Origin: Burkholderiaceae bacterium
GTDB taxonomy: Bacteria > Pseudomonadota > Gammaproteobacteria > Burkholderiales > Burkholderiaceae_E
Direction: 5' to 3'
DNA length: 64,000 bases
NCBI GenBank assembly: GCA_023954045.1
Contig: JAMLIR010000021.1
Coordinates: forward strand, 1 to 64,000
Shown here: piece after piece, positions 1 to 11,701 of the stretch
Position numbering within the stretch: position 1 is the stretch's first letter
Layout of the letters: each line of letters begins with the position of its first letter
Notes under the pieces: generated by a model
Database searches by the model: none
Told to the model about the DNA's origin: nothing
The model's input: only the letters and a program-made list of their open reading frames with translations
Translations under genes and position numbers: made by a program

Positions 1-573
1 AACTTCTTCGCGGTCGACCTCGAAGCGGTTCGCGACACCTTCGAGACGGTGCCGTGGGTCCGCTACGCGAGCGTGCGGCGCGTGTGGCCCGACGGGCTCG
101 AAGTCGCGATCGAGGAGCACCGGCCGCTCGCGCTGTGGGGCGACGGCAGGCTGGTCAACACGTTCGGCGAGCTGTTCGCCGCCAACCTCGGCGAGGCCGA
201 GGAGGACGGCGACCTGCCGCAGTTCTCGGGGCCCGAGGGCAGCGCGCTGCAGGTCGCGCGCCGCTACGCCGAGCTGCGCGAGGCGGTGGCGCCGCTGGGC
301 GTGCATCCCGACGTGGTCGCGCTGTCGCCGCGCTATGCCTGGACGATGCGGCTCGACGACGGCACGACGCTGCTGCTCGGGCGCGACCAGGGCATGCCGA
401 TCGAGCGCCGTGTCGCGCGCTGGGTCGGCGCGTATCCGGAGGTGATGGCGAGCCTGAAGCGGCGCGCCGAAGTGATCGACCTGCGCTACCCGAACGGATT
501 CGCGATCCGCTCGCTCGCGCAGCTTGCCGAAGCGGACGGGCACGAGTCCGCGACGGCGCAACGAACGCATTGA
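1..573 (+). CDS. ftsQ: Cell division protein FtsQ, C-terminal part (5' end outside window)
   Basis: The frame is open from the first base, so the cytoplasmic tail, membrane anchor and start of the POTRA domain lie upstream of the window; 190 codons are visible. The visible part begins in the POTRA/beta domain (NFFAVDLEAVRDTFETVPWV, then the RRVWPDGL stretch typical of FtsQ) and continues into the beta-rich periplasmic domain ending SLAQLAEADG. FtsQ is a bitopic inner-membrane protein that links early and late divisome proteins through FtsB and FtsL. Assignment rests on these motifs and on ftsA starting 13 bp downstream, the usual dcw order. Confidence 0.93.
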   Translation, partial: NFFAVDLEAVRDTFETVPWVRYASVRRVWPDGLEVAIEEHRPLALWGDGRLVNTFGELFAANLGEAEEDGDLPQFSGPEGSALQVARRYAELREAVAPLGVHPDVVALSPRYAWTMRLDDGTTLLLGRDQGMPIERRVARWVGAYPEVMASLKRRAEVIDLRYPNGFAIRSLAQLAEADGHESATAQRTH

Positions 574-586
574 AGCGCAGGATCAC

Positions 587-1819
587 ATGACCAGAGACGC
601 CAAGGACCTGATCGTCGGACTCGACATCGGCACTTCGAAGATCGTCGCGATCGTCGCCGAGATGCGCGCCGACGGCCACTACGAGATCGTGGGCCTCGGC
701 CAGCACGACTCGCGGGGGCTCAAGAAGGGCGTGGTGGTCAACATCGAGTCGACGGTCGCGTCGATCCAGCGCGCGCTCGAGGAAGCCGAGCTGATGGCCG
801 ACTGCAAGATCCGGACCGTCTACACCGGCATCGCCGGCAGCCACATCCGCAGCTTCAACTCCAGCGGCATGGTGGCGATCAAGGACAAGGAGGTCACCGA
901 AGCCGACATGGCGCGCGTGATCGAGACCGCCAAGGCGGTCAACATCCCGACCGACCAGCAGATCGTCCACGTGCTGCCGCAGGAGTTCATCATCGACGGC
1001 CAGGAGGACATCCGCGAGCCGATCGGCATGAGCGGCGTGCGGCTCGAGGTCAAGGTCCACATCGTGACCGGCGCGGTGTCGGCGGCGCAGAACATCGTCA
1101 AGTGCGTGCGCCGCTGCGGGCTGGAGGTCAACGACCTGATCCTGCAGCCGCTCGCCTCGAGCATGTCGATCCTCACGCAGGACGAGAAGGAGCTCGGCGT
1201 CGCGCTGGTCGACATCGGCGGCGGCACCACCGACATCGCGATCTTCACCGGCGGCGCGATCCGCCACACCGCCGTGATCCCGATCGCGGGCGACCAGATC
1301 ACCAACGACATCGCGATGGCGCTGCGCACGCCGACGCCCGAGGCCGACGAGATCAAGCTGCGCTTCGGCATCGCCAAGCAGGCGCTCGCCGACCCGAACG
1401 AGAAGATCGAGGTTCCCGGGCTCGGCGACCGCGCCCCGCGCACGCTGTCGCGCCAGGCGCTGGCCGCGGTGATCGAGCCGCGCGTCGAGGAGCTGTTCTC
1501 GCTGGTGCACCAGGTGGTGCGCGAGTCGGGCTACGAGGAACTGCTGTCCTCGGGCGTCGTGCTGACCGGCGGCACCAGCCTGCTGCCCGGCATGGTCGAG
1601 CTCGCCGAGGACATCTTCCTGAAGCCGGTGCGCATCGGCATGCCTGCCTACACCGGCGGGCTCGCCGACGTCGTGCGCTCGCCCAGGTACTCGACCGCGG
1701 TCGGGCTGCTCGAGGAAGCACGCCTGCAGAGGCTGCGCGGCCGCAAGGTGGCCGAGCAGTCGGGATCGTTCAAGGAAACGCTGCGTCGCATGAAGGAGTG
1801 GTTCCTTGGGAATTTCTGA
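587..1819 (+). CDS. ftsA: Cell division protein FtsA
   Basis: Actin-like ATPase that tethers FtsZ filaments to the inner membrane and recruits the late divisome. The 410-aa product has the actin-fold ATP motifs: phosphate-1 DIGTSK from residue 13, phosphate-2 DIGGGTTD from residue 209 and the adenosine motif GGTSLLPG near the C-terminus. It ends in an amphipathic membrane-targeting helix (FKETLRRMKEWFLGNF). The ATG at 587 is chosen because it gives the family N-terminus (MTRDAKDLIVGLDIGTSK) and follows an AGCGCAGG ribosome-binding stretch; an in-frame codon further upstream would run into ftsQ. Co-transcribed with ftsQ. Confidence 0.97.
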   Translation: MTRDAKDLIVGLDIGTSKIVAIVAEMRADGHYEIVGLGQHDSRGLKKGVVVNIESTVASIQRALEEAELMADCKIRTVYTGIAGSHIRSFNSSGMVAIKDKEVTEADMARVIETAKAVNIPTDQQIVHVLPQEFIIDGQEDIREPIGMSGVRLEVKVHIVTGAVSAAQNIVKCVRRCGLEVNDLILQPLASSMSILTQDEKELGVALVDIGGGTTDIAIFTGGAIRHTAVIPIAGDQITNDIAMALRTPTPEADEIKLRFGIAKQALADPNEKIEVPGLGDRAPRTLSRQALAAVIEPRVEELFSLVHQVVRESGYEELLSSGVVLTGGTSLLPGMVELAEDIFLKPVRIGMPAYTGGLADVVRSPRYSTAVGLLEEARLQRLRGRKVAEQSGSFKETLRRMKEWFLGNF

Positions 1820-1947
1820 ACACCCCGTTTTTCATCGGGAAGGGCGACTGGAGAGGCGAGGCCGGGCGGCCGCGCCAGCGGGGGCGTGTGCCGTCTTGCG
1901 GCTCAGCTTCTCCCGTCTGTCTTCCCACCATCCAGGAGGTCAGCACC

Positions 1948-3102
1948 ATGAGCTTTGAAATGATCGAAACCGAAGTCGACGGCGCCGTGATCAAGGTCAT
2001 CGGCGTCGGAGGCGCCGGCGGCAACGCGGTCAATCACATGATCAACCGCAGCGTGGAGGGCGTGGAGTTCATTGCGCTGAACACCGACAAGCAGGCGCTG
2101 CGGCGCTCGCTCGCCGAGCGCACGATCCAGCTCGGCGAGATCGGCCTCGGCGCGGGTGCCCGGCCCGAGGCCGGGCGCGCCGCCGCCGAAGCGATGCGCG
2201 AGCACATCCGCGAGGCGCTCGACGGCGCGAACATGGTCTTCCTGACCGCCGGCATGGGCAAGGGCACCGGTACCGGGGCCTCGCCGGTGGTCGCCGAGAT
2301 CGCCAAGGAGATGGGGATCCTCACGGTCGGCGTCGTCACCAAGCCCTTCGACTTCGAGGGCGCCAAGAAGCTGCAGATCGCCGAGCAGGGGATCGACCAG
2401 CTGGTCGAGCACGTCGACTCGCTGATCGTCGTGCTCAACCAGAAGCTGTTCGAGGTGATGGACGACGACGCGAGCCTCGAGGACGCGTTCAGGCGCGCAG
2501 ACGACGTGCTCCACAACGCGGTCGCGGGGATCGCCGAGATCATCAACGTCCCCGGTCTTGTCAACGTCGACTTCGCCGACGTGAAGACGGTGATGGGCGA
2601 GCAGGGCAAGGCGATGATGGGGATCGGCGAGGCGGCCGGCCTCGATCGCGCGCGGATCGCTGCCGAGCAGGCGGTGTCGTCGCCGCTGCTCGACGGCGTC
2701 GACCTGCAGGGCGCGCGCGGGGTGATCGTCAACATCACCGCCGGCCGCAGCCTGAAGCTGAAGGAGACCAACGACGTGATCAACACGATCAAGGCCTTCT
2801 GCGCCGACGACGCGACGATCATCCACGGCACGGTGTTCGACGAGGACATGGGCGACCGCCTGCGCGTGACGGTCGTCGCAACCGGCATCGGGCGACGCAC
2901 GGCCAAGCCGGTCCTGGTGCCGCAGACGCAGCTGCGCACCGGCACCGACAACGCCGGCGCGCCGGTCAACTACGAGCAGTTCGAGCAGCCGACGGTCTGG
3001 CGCAGCCCGCGGGCGTCGGCGGCGGCGCAGGTGCAGGCACTGGAGGAGAGCGGCGTCGAGCGCTTCGACATCCCGGCGTTCCTGCGCAAGCAGGCCGATT
3101 GA
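1948..3102 (+). CDS. ftsZ: Cell division protein FtsZ (tubulin-like GTPase)
   Basis: Forms the cytoplasmic Z-ring. 384 aa; the ATG at 1948 follows AGGAGGT at 1934-1940. Seen: N-terminal KVIGVGGAGGNAVNHM, NTD at the T3 region, the tubulin signature loop, the T7 catalytic loop NVDFADVKTVM, and the conserved C-terminal peptide DIPAFLRKQAD that binds FtsA and ZapD. The linker before that peptide is short. Odd: the glycine loop reads GMGKGTGTGAS instead of the usual GMGGGTGTGAA, because codon AAG at 2260-2262 encodes Lys105. This is the same loop in which the E. coli ftsZ84 lesion (G105S) lies. The rest of the protein looks intact, so it is called functional. Confidence 0.96.
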   Translation: MSFEMIETEVDGAVIKVIGVGGAGGNAVNHMINRSVEGVEFIALNTDKQALRRSLAERTIQLGEIGLGAGARPEAGRAAAEAMREHIREALDGANMVFLTAGMGKGTGTGASPVVAEIAKEMGILTVGVVTKPFDFEGAKKLQIAEQGIDQLVEHVDSLIVVLNQKLFEVMDDDASLEDAFRRADDVLHNAVAGIAEIINVPGLVNVDFADVKTVMGEQGKAMMGIGEAAGLDRARIAAEQAVSSPLLDGVDLQGARGVIVNITAGRSLKLKETNDVINTIKAFCADDATIIHGTVFDEDMGDRLRVTVVATGIGRRTAKPVLVPQTQLRTGTDNAGAPVNYEQFEQPTVWRSPRASAAAQVQALEESGVERFDIPAFLRKQAD

Positions 3103-3128
3103 AAGGCCAGCCCCGGTTGCGGGACCAA

Positions 3129-3155
3129 CCCGGGCCGCCGCGCCAGCGGCCCGGG
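3129..3155. terminator. GC-rich hairpin downstream of ftsZ
   Basis: A 10-bp perfect stem (3129-3138 with 3146-3155) closes a 7-nt loop, 27 bp after the ftsZ stop. There is no T-run, so it is not a canonical intrinsic terminator. It may be a 3' stabilising structure or part of a Rho-dependent end. Its core CCGCGCCAGCGG also occurs at 1870-1881 just upstream of ftsZ. Confidence 0.4.
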
Positions 3156-3282
3156 CGGACCGGAGTCGACGGGAGCGGTTCGGGCAGGGATTGCGCGCGC
3201 GCACTACAATGACAGGTTCCCTCGCGCCGCTCCCCCTCGCATCCGCCGAGGCCCGCGGCAGGCAATCATGGAGTTCCCGCAT

Positions 3283-3810
3283 ATGACGATCAAGGTTGGC
3301 GACACGCTTCCGGAAGCGACGGTCCGCGAATTCATCGAGGTCGAAGGAAACGGCTGCTCGGTCGGGCCCAACACGTTCCAGGTCGCCGACCTGGCCAGGG
3401 GCAAGCGCATCGTGATCTTCGGGCTGCCCGGCGCGTTCACGCCGACCTGCTCTGCCAAGCACGTTCCCGGCTACCTGGAGAAGTACGAGGCGCTGAAGGC
3501 CGGGGGCGTCGACGAGATCTGGTGCGTGTCGGTCAACGACGCGTTCGTCATGGGCGCCTGGGGCCGCGACCAGAAGGCTGGCGGGAAGGTCCGGATGATC
3601 GCGGACGGCGCAGGCGAGTTCACGAAGAAGCTGGGCCTGGAAGTCGACCTGAGCGCCGGCGGGATGGGCCTGCGCTCGCGCCGCTACTCGATGCTCGTCG
3701 ACAACGGGGTCGTGAAGTCGCTCAACGTCGAGGCACCCGGGAAGTTCGAGGTGTCCGACGCGGCGACGATGCTGCGCCTCGTCACCGGCTCCGAGCCGGT
3801 GACCGGCTGA
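3283..3810 (+). CDS. Prx5/AhpE-type peroxiredoxin
   Basis: Thiol peroxidase of the redoxin superfamily that reduces hydrogen peroxide and alkyl hydroperoxides in the cytoplasm. 175 aa. The peroxidatic cysteine is Cys56 in the signature PGAFTPTCS, followed by HVPGYL. The C-terminal part lacks a glutaredoxin domain, so a separate reductant such as glutathione or thioredoxin is expected. An in-frame ATG at 3268 exists, but the ATG at 3283 gives the family start MTIKVGD and has GGAG at 3270-3273 at good spacing, so the shorter form is preferred. A TACAAT box at 3205-3210 may be its own -10. It sits between ftsZ and lpxC, which I recall as a common betaproteobacterial arrangement. Confidence 0.92.
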   Translation: MTIKVGDTLPEATVREFIEVEGNGCSVGPNTFQVADLARGKRIVIFGLPGAFTPTCSAKHVPGYLEKYEALKAGGVDEIWCVSVNDAFVMGAWGRDQKAGGKVRMIADGAGEFTKKLGLEVDLSAGGMGLRSRRYSMLVDNGVVKSLNVEAPGKFEVSDAATMLRLVTGSEPVTG

Positions 3811-3853
3811 CCGCGGGAGGCGCCGCGCGAGCGACGAGGCCCCGCACCGGACC

Positions 3854-4783
3854 ATGATGCGCCAGCGAACGATCGGCAAGCCGGTGAGCACCACCGGCGT
3901 CGGCCTGCACTCCGGCGAGCGGGTCGAGCTGACGCTGCGGCCGGCCGATGCCGACACCGGCATCGTCTTCCGCCGCATCGACCTCGATCCACCGGTGTCG
4001 ATCCGGTGCGGCGCCGCGCGTGTCACCGACACCCGGATGGCCTCGACGCTGACCGCCGCCGACGAGGGGCCGGGCAGCCAGGTGCGCGTGGCCACCGTCG
4101 AGCACCTGATGTCCGCGCTCGCTGGCCTTGGCATCGACAACCTCTACGTCGACGTGACCGCGCCCGAGATTCCGATCCTCGACGGGTCGGCGGGATCGTT
4201 CGTCTTCCTCGTCCAGTCGGCCGGCATCGTCGAGCAGCGCGCCGCCAAGCGCTTCATCCGGGTCAAGCGCGCCGTCGAGGTGCGCGACGGCGACAAGTGG
4301 GCGCGGCTCGATCCGCACTTCGGCTTCAAGTTGCGCTTCTCGATCGAGTTCTCGCACCCGGCGATCGACGCCACGGGACAGGCGGTCGAGGTCGACTTCG
4401 CGACGATGTCCTACGTCAAGGAGGTCGCGCGCGCCCGGACCTTCGGCTTCATGCAGGACGTCGAGGCGCTGCGCGCGCACGGCCTCGCGAAAGGCGGCAG
4501 CTTCGGCAACGCGATCGTGATGGACGAGTACCGCGTGCTGAACGCCGACGGGCTGCGCTTCGACGACGAGTTCGTCAAGCACAAGATCCTCGACGCGATC
4601 GGCGACCTGTACCTGGTCGGCCACCCGCTGCTCGCGGCCTACAGCGCGCACAAGTCCGGGCACGCGCTGAACAACCGGCTGCTGCGCGAGCTGCTCGCCG
4701 ACCAGCAGGCGTGGGAACTGGTCAGCTTCACCGAACGCCGCGAGGCGCCGAAGCTGTTCGCGCTCGACTGGAGCCATGCCTGA
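3854..4783 (+). CDS. lpxC: UDP-3-O-acyl-N-acetylglucosamine deacetylase
   Basis: Zinc-dependent deacetylase that catalyses the committed step of lipid A synthesis in the cytoplasm. 309 aa, full family length. The zinc ligands are visible: His84 (TVEHLMSAL), His243 and Asp247 (HKILDAIGD), matching E. coli His79, His238 and Asp242 with a constant offset. The C-terminal HKSGHALNN motif is also present. Two adjacent ATG codons (3854 and 3857) could both serve as start. The gene follows the peroxiredoxin by 43 bp, and the small membrane-protein gene at 4808 follows it. Confidence 0.97.
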   Translation: MMRQRTIGKPVSTTGVGLHSGERVELTLRPADADTGIVFRRIDLDPPVSIRCGAARVTDTRMASTLTAADEGPGSQVRVATVEHLMSALAGLGIDNLYVDVTAPEIPILDGSAGSFVFLVQSAGIVEQRAAKRFIRVKRAVEVRDGDKWARLDPHFGFKLRFSIEFSHPAIDATGQAVEVDFATMSYVKEVARARTFGFMQDVEALRAHGLAKGGSFGNAIVMDEYRVLNADGLRFDDEFVKHKILDAIGDLYLVGHPLLAAYSAHKSGHALNNRLLRELLADQQAWELVSFTERREAPKLFALDWSHA

Positions 4784-4807
4784 CCGCCCGGCCGGGCGGC
4801 ACCCGCG

Positions 4808-4981
4808 ATGATCCTGGTGCGGATCTTCGTCGCCGTCGTGCTCGCGGCGGTCGTCTGGTGCGCGTTCGGCTACCTGCTCACGCGCGAGCGCAAGTACCTG
4901 CGCCTGGCGCTCCGCGTGCTCGGGGTGGGCCTCGCCGGGGCGCTGGTGTTCTTCGCGGTGATGTTCGCGCAGCGCCTCTGA
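4808..4981 (+). CDS. Small two-helix membrane protein, unknown function
   Basis: A 57-aa reading frame directly downstream of lpxC (24-bp gap). The product starts MILVRIFVAVVLAAVVWCAF and is predicted by eye to have two membrane helices, about residues 3-24 and 36-54, separated by the basic hinge LLTRERKYLRLALR. I do not recognise a function. Small two-helix proteins at this position next to lpxC occur in other betaproteobacteria as far as I recall. Codon use is like the neighbours, supporting a real gene, but no strong ribosome-binding site is visible. Confidence 0.6.
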   Translation: MILVRIFVAVVLAAVVWCAFGYLLTRERKYLRLALRVLGVGLAGALVFFAVMFAQRL

Positions 4982-5059
4982 GCGCGCGGGCCCGTGCCGG
5001 GCCGGGGCGCCGCCTGGCGGCCGCGGGGCGCCTCCGGTCGGTCCCGGCCGCAGTGCCGA

Positions 5060-5503
5060 TCAGCGCGACGCGCGCTGCCGGCGGATGAGGTTTGCGAGCG
5101 CTTGCTTGAGCGCAGGCCCTTCGACTTCCGACATCAGCTGCGCAAGCTCGCCGAGCGCCCGTTGCGGCACCGGCGTGCGCGCCTGCGCGCCGACGCGCGT
5201 GGGCCCCACCGCGCGTCGTTGCGGCACGATCCTGATTCGACTAACCTGCCCGCAGTCCTGGTGCACGACCGCGAGCAATGTCGGCGCCATCTGGCGCAGG
5301 CGGCCGGCCCAGGCGGCACTCGGAGTCATGACGGTCAGCGTGTGCTCGTCGAGCGAGACCACCGTCATCGGGATACGCGGACACGCCGCGGCAAGCCGCG
5401 CCTGGAGCGCCACGAGGCGATCGACGCGGGCGGCCAGCGCGCGGAAACCGGACTCGGTGTCCAGCCAGCTTGTGACGGAGCGTGCGGTGGTGGCGGGCTT
5501 CAT
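5060..5503 (-). CDS. DUF721 (DciA-like) protein
   Basis: 147-aa cytoplasmic protein of the DUF721 family. Members of this family (DciA) act as helicase-loading factors for DnaB in most bacteria that lack dnaC. The N-terminal half carries the family's globular domain with the pattern TVVSLDEHTLTVMTPSAAWA and LRQMAPTLL; the C-terminal third is basic (PQRRAVGPTRVGAQARTP and LIRRQRASR), suiting DNA or helicase contact. The ATG at 5503 is chosen because it starts the conserved region and is preceded by a GAAGAA stretch; a longer upstream frame is low-complexity and would overlap the divergent peptidase gene. It is transcribed toward lpxC. Confidence 0.8.
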   Translation of the reverse strand: MKPATTARSVTSWLDTESGFRALAARVDRLVALQARLAAACPRIPMTVVSLDEHTLTVMTPSAAWAGRLRQMAPTLLAVVHQDCGQVSRIRIVPQRRAVGPTRVGAQARTPVPQRALGELAQLMSEVEGPALKQALANLIRRQRASR

Positions 5504-5578
5504 CGGTTCTTCGCGGGGCCGGTGCGGTGCGCGGTCCGGCGCCACTACGCGCCAACGGTAGCACGGCGGAGAACGCGC

Positions 5579-6541
5579 ATGCAGATCATTCTCGTGCATC
5601 CGGGACTCAGGCAGGCCCGCACCCTGAACATCGGCCGGCGCACGCTGGCCGGCGCCGTGCTCGCGTTTCTGCTGGTGCTCGCGTCGGCTTCGGGGCTGCT
5701 GTCGTACGTGACGCTGCGCCACGCGCTGGCGGGCCAGCTACCCTTCCTCGAGCCCTGGCTGGTTCCGATCGGGGCGGCGCGCCCGATCATCGGCACCCGC
5801 GACGAGTTCGTGCGGCAGAACATCGACGCGCTGGCGGTGCGGCTCGGCGAGATGCAGGCGCGGCTCGCCCGCCTCGACGCGCTGGGCGAGCGCGTCGCGG
5901 CGATGGCCGGCCTGAGGCTGGTCGATCTCGGCGTGCTGCCCGCGGCCGGGGGCCGCGGCGGGCCCGCGCCGGCCGACGGCGGCCGGCCGCTGACGCTGGA
6001 CGAACTGAGCCGCGCGGTCGACCTCACGGCCGATGCGTTCGCGCAGCAGAACGGCGAGCTGAGCCTGCTCGAGTCGGAGCTGCTGTACCGGGAGGTGTCG
6101 GCGCGCCTGGTGCCGAGCGCGCAGCCGCTCGCCGACGCGCTGGTCGGCTCGCGCTACGGCAGCCGGATCGACCCGTTCACCGGCCGCCGCGTCGCGCACG
6201 AGGGGCTCGACTTCGCGGCCCCGGTCGGCGCGCCGATCCTCGCGGCGGCCGCCGGCGTCGTCGTCGTCGCTGGCCGGCACCCCGGCTACGGCAACCAGGT
6301 CGACGTCGATCACGGCAACGGCCTGGTCACCCGCTACGCGCACGCGTCGAAGCTCGAAGTCGCCGAGGGCGAGATCGTCAAACAGGGGCAGAAGATCGCC
6401 GAGGTCGGCTCGACCGGCCGCTCGACCGGACCGCACCTGCACTTCGAAGTCCGCGTCGACGGCGCCCCGCGCGACCCCTTGCCCTACCTGCGCGCCGGGA
6501 TGCGCAACCCCCCGATGTCGCCGCTCGCGCGGGCGCGCTGA
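5579..6541 (+). CDS. M23-family (LytM-type) murein endopeptidase with membrane anchor
   Basis: 320 aa. Residues about 22-47 form a hydrophobic N-terminal segment (LAGAVLAFLLVLASASGLLSYV), so the protein is likely anchored to the inner membrane with a periplasmic body. A helical region around residues 80-190 is followed by a LytM/M23 domain. The zinc motif HEGLD and the catalytic HLHFE are both intact (also RYAHAS), so it should be an active peptidoglycan endopeptidase rather than a degenerate EnvC/NlpD activator. The ATG at 5579 has GGAG just upstream. Divergent from the DciA-like gene; the pairing M23 peptidase next to secA is frequent in proteobacteria. Confidence 0.9.
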   Translation: MQIILVHPGLRQARTLNIGRRTLAGAVLAFLLVLASASGLLSYVTLRHALAGQLPFLEPWLVPIGAARPIIGTRDEFVRQNIDALAVRLGEMQARLARLDALGERVAAMAGLRLVDLGVLPAAGGRGGPAPADGGRPLTLDELSRAVDLTADAFAQQNGELSLLESELLYREVSARLVPSAQPLADALVGSRYGSRIDPFTGRRVAHEGLDFAAPVGAPILAAAAGVVVVAGRHPGYGNQVDVDHGNGLVTRYAHASKLEVAEGEIVKQGQKIAEVGSTGRSTGPHLHFEVRVDGAPRDPLPYLRAGMRNPPMSPLARAR

Positions 6542-6708
6542 GCGCCGCGGCGCGGCGCGCGCCGAGGCGGGCGCAGCGGCCCCTCGGCGCACCGATTCCA
6601 GCCGGCCGCGGCGCGTCGGCCCGCCCCGGCCGGTCGGGGGCTGCGTGCTAGACTCGCAAGGTTTCCCTCCAGGCCGACCCCGCCGTGGCGCGGCCGGCCC
6701 GTCACCCA

Positions 6709-9495
<2,787 letters not shown>

Positions 9496-9517
9496 GCCCG
9501 GCGACGCGGAGGCACCG

Positions 9518-10747
9518 ATGCCCGTGAATCTCCAAGTTCCGGCGCGCGAGGCGCTGCGCCCGGTGCCCGGCGTCGAGATCGGCACGACGATGGCCGGGAT
9601 CCGCAAGGCGAACCGTCGCGACCTGCTGGTCGTGCGCCTGCCGCAGGGCGCCGCCGCGGCGGGCGTGTTCACGACCAATCGCTTCTGCGCCGCGCCGGTG
9701 CGCGTCTGCCGCGAGCACCTGGCGAGCAGCGGCGGCGCGATCCGCGCGCTGGTCGTGAACACCGGGTGCGCCAACGCCGGCACCGGCGCCGCGGGCGTCG
9801 AGAACGCGCGCCGCAGCTGCGACGAGGTCGCGCGGCTGCTCGGCTGCGCGCCGCAACAGGTGCTGCCGTTCTCCACCGGCGTGATCCTCGAGCACCTGCC
9901 GATGGACCGGCTGCTCGCCGGCGTCGGCGCGGCCGTCGCCGGCCTGGGGGCGAGCGACTGGCTCGATGCGGCCGAGGCGATCATGACGACCGACACGCTG
10001 CCGAAGGGCGCCTCGCGCGAGGTCGACGCCGGCGGCCGGCGCGTGGTCGTCACCGGGATCGCCAAGGGCTCGGGGATGATCCGCCCGAACATGGCGACGA
10101 TGCTCGGTTACATCGCGACCGACGCGGCGCTGCCGCAGCCGCTGCTCGCGCGCTGGGTGCGCGAGGTCGCCGACCTGAGCTTCAACCGGGTCACCGTCGA
10201 CGGCGACACCTCGACCAACGACTCGCTGCTGCTGCTCGCCAGCGGCGCGAGCGGGGTCGCGATCGCCGACGACGGCGCCCCCGGCGCGGCGGCGCTGAAG
10301 GCCGCGATCACCGAGGTCGCCCAGGAGCTCGCGCAGGCGCTGGCGCGCGACGGCGAAGGGGCGACCAAGTTCATCACGATCGAGGTCGAGCGGGCCGCCT
10401 CGGGCGCCGAGGCCGCGGCGGTCGCCTACTCGATCGCGCACTCGCCGCTGGTCAAGACGGCGTTCTTCGCGTCCGATCCGAACCTGGGCCGCATCCTCGC
10501 GGCGATCGGCTACGCCGGGATCGCCGACCTCGACGTCGACCGCGTCGACCTGTATCTCGACGACGTGCACGTGGCCACGCGCGGCGGCCGGCATCCCGCG
10601 TACCGCGAGGAGGACGGCCAGCGCGTGATGAGGCAGGCCGAAATCCGCGTCCGGGTCGTGCTCGACCGCGGCGAGGCGAGCACCACGGTCTGGACCTGCG
10701 ACCTGTCGCACGACTACGTGTCGATCAACGCCGACTACCGTTCCTGA
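9518..10747 (+). CDS. argJ: Bifunctional glutamate N-acetyltransferase / N-acetylglutamate synthase ArgJ
   Basis: Transfers the acetyl group from N-acetylornithine to glutamate (and, in bifunctional forms, from acetyl-CoA) in arginine synthesis. 409 aa. The self-cleavage site is in [16 protein letters not shown]; Thr194 is the expected nucleophile that becomes the N-terminus of the beta chain. The N-terminal [13 protein letters not shown] and C-terminal [17 protein letters not shown] are also family-typical. It starts 22 bp after secA behind a GGAGG site at 9507-9511, suggesting read-through. Whether it is mono- or bifunctional cannot be read from the sequence. Confidence 0.95.
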   Translation: MPVNLQVPAREALRPVPGVEIGTTMAGIRKANRRDLLVVRLPQGAAAAGVFTTNRFCAAPVRVCREHLASSGGAIRALVVNTGCANAGTGAAGVENARRSCDEVARLLGCAPQQVLPFSTGVILEHLPMDRLLAGVGAAVAGLGASDWLDAAEAIMTTDTLPKGASREVDAGGRRVVVTGIAKGSGMIRPNMATMLGYIATDAALPQPLLARWVREVADLSFNRVTVDGDTSTNDSLLLLASGASGVAIADDGAPGAAALKAAITEVAQELAQALARDGEGATKFITIEVERAASGAEAAAVAYSIAHSPLVKTAFFASDPNLGRILAAIGYAGIADLDVDRVDLYLDDVHVATRGGRHPAYREEDGQRVMRQAEIRVRVVLDRGEASTTVWTCDLSHDYVSINADYRS

Positions 10748-10771
10748 GCGCCTGCGCGCATCCGCGAGCCA

Positions 10772-11701
10772 ATGACCGACCCGAACAAGCTCGAACGCCT
10801 GGCCGATCGGGCCGAGGCGCTGATCCGCCGCCTCGAATCGTTGCTGCCCGCGCCGCCGGCGCCCGACTGGAGCGCCGCGAACGCGTTCCGCTGGCGGCGA
10901 CGCGCGACGGCGCTCGGCGTGCAGGCGGTGCTGCAGCCGGTGCGCCACGTCTCGCCGATCCGCCTGTCCGACCTCAAGCACATCGACGACCAGAAGCAGG
11001 CGATCGAGCAGAACACGCGGCAGTTCGTCGCGGGGCTGCCGGCGAACAACGTGCTGCTGACCGGCTCGCGCGGCACCGGCAAGTCCTCGCTGATCAAGGC
11101 CTGCCTGAACGCCTACGCGGGCCGCGGGCTGCGGCTGATCGAAGTCGACAAGGACGACCTCGTCGACCTGCCCGACATCGTCGAGCTGGTGGCGGGCCGG
11201 CCCGAGCGCTTCATCGTCTTCTGCGACGACCTGTCTTTCGAGGAAGGCGAACCCGGATACAAGGCGCTGAAGGTCGCGCTCGACGGTTCGGTCGCCGCGC
11301 AGTCGGACAACCTGCTGATCTACGCCACGTCGAACCGCCGGCACCTGATGCCCGAGTACATGCGCGAGAACCTCGACGCGAAGCACCAGGAGGACGGCGA
11401 GATCCACCCGGGCGAGACGGTCGAGGAGAAGATCTCGCTGTCCGAGCGCTTCGGGCTCTGGGTCTCGTTCTACCCGTTCCGCCAGGACGACTACCTGGCG
11501 ATCGTCGCGCACTGGCTATCGAGCTTCGGCTGTGGCGAGCGCGAGATCGACGCCGCGCGCGCCGACGCGCTGCGCTTCGCGCTCGAGCGCGGTTCGCGCT
11601 CCGGCCGGGTGGCCTGGCAGTTCGCGAAGGACTGGGCGGGTCGCCGCGCGCGCAAGGCCGGAACGGGGGGCCGGGCGGCGGCGCCGAAGCGGCGGGGATG
11701 A
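10772..11701 (+). CDS. DUF815 family AAA-type ATPase
   Basis: 309-aa cytoplasmic P-loop protein of the DUF815 family, whose cellular role is not established. Walker A is GSRGTGKSS (Gly98 to Lys104) and Walker B is FIVFCDDLSF. Further AAA features are the YATSNRRHLMP sensor-like stretch and an arginine-rich C-terminus. It begins 24 bp after argJ and its TGA overlaps the ATG of the next gene (ATGA at 11698), implying translational coupling. The argJ - DUF815 ATPase - MutT order is seen in other Burkholderiales as far as I recall. Confidence 0.88.
   Translation: MTDPNKLERLADRAEALIRRLESLLPAPPAPDWSAANAFRWRRRATALGVQAVLQPVRHVSPIRLSDLKHIDDQKQAIEQNTRQFVAGLPANNVLLTGSRGTGKSSLIKACLNAYAGRGLRLIEVDKDDLVDLPDIVELVAGRPERFIVFCDDLSFEEGEPGYKALKVALDGSVAAQSDNLLIYATSNRRHLMPEYMRENLDAKHQEDGEIHPGETVEEKISLSERFGLWVSFYPFRQDDYLAIVAHWLSSFGCGEREIDAARADALRFALERGSRSGRVAWQFAKDWAGRRARKAGTGGRAAAPKRRG

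Noticed and set aside
1903-4140. 745-aa minus-strand frame opposite ftsZ and the peroxiredoxin
   Set aside because: Low-complexity Arg/Ala/Asp-rich translation without motifs; the plus-strand genes are unambiguous.
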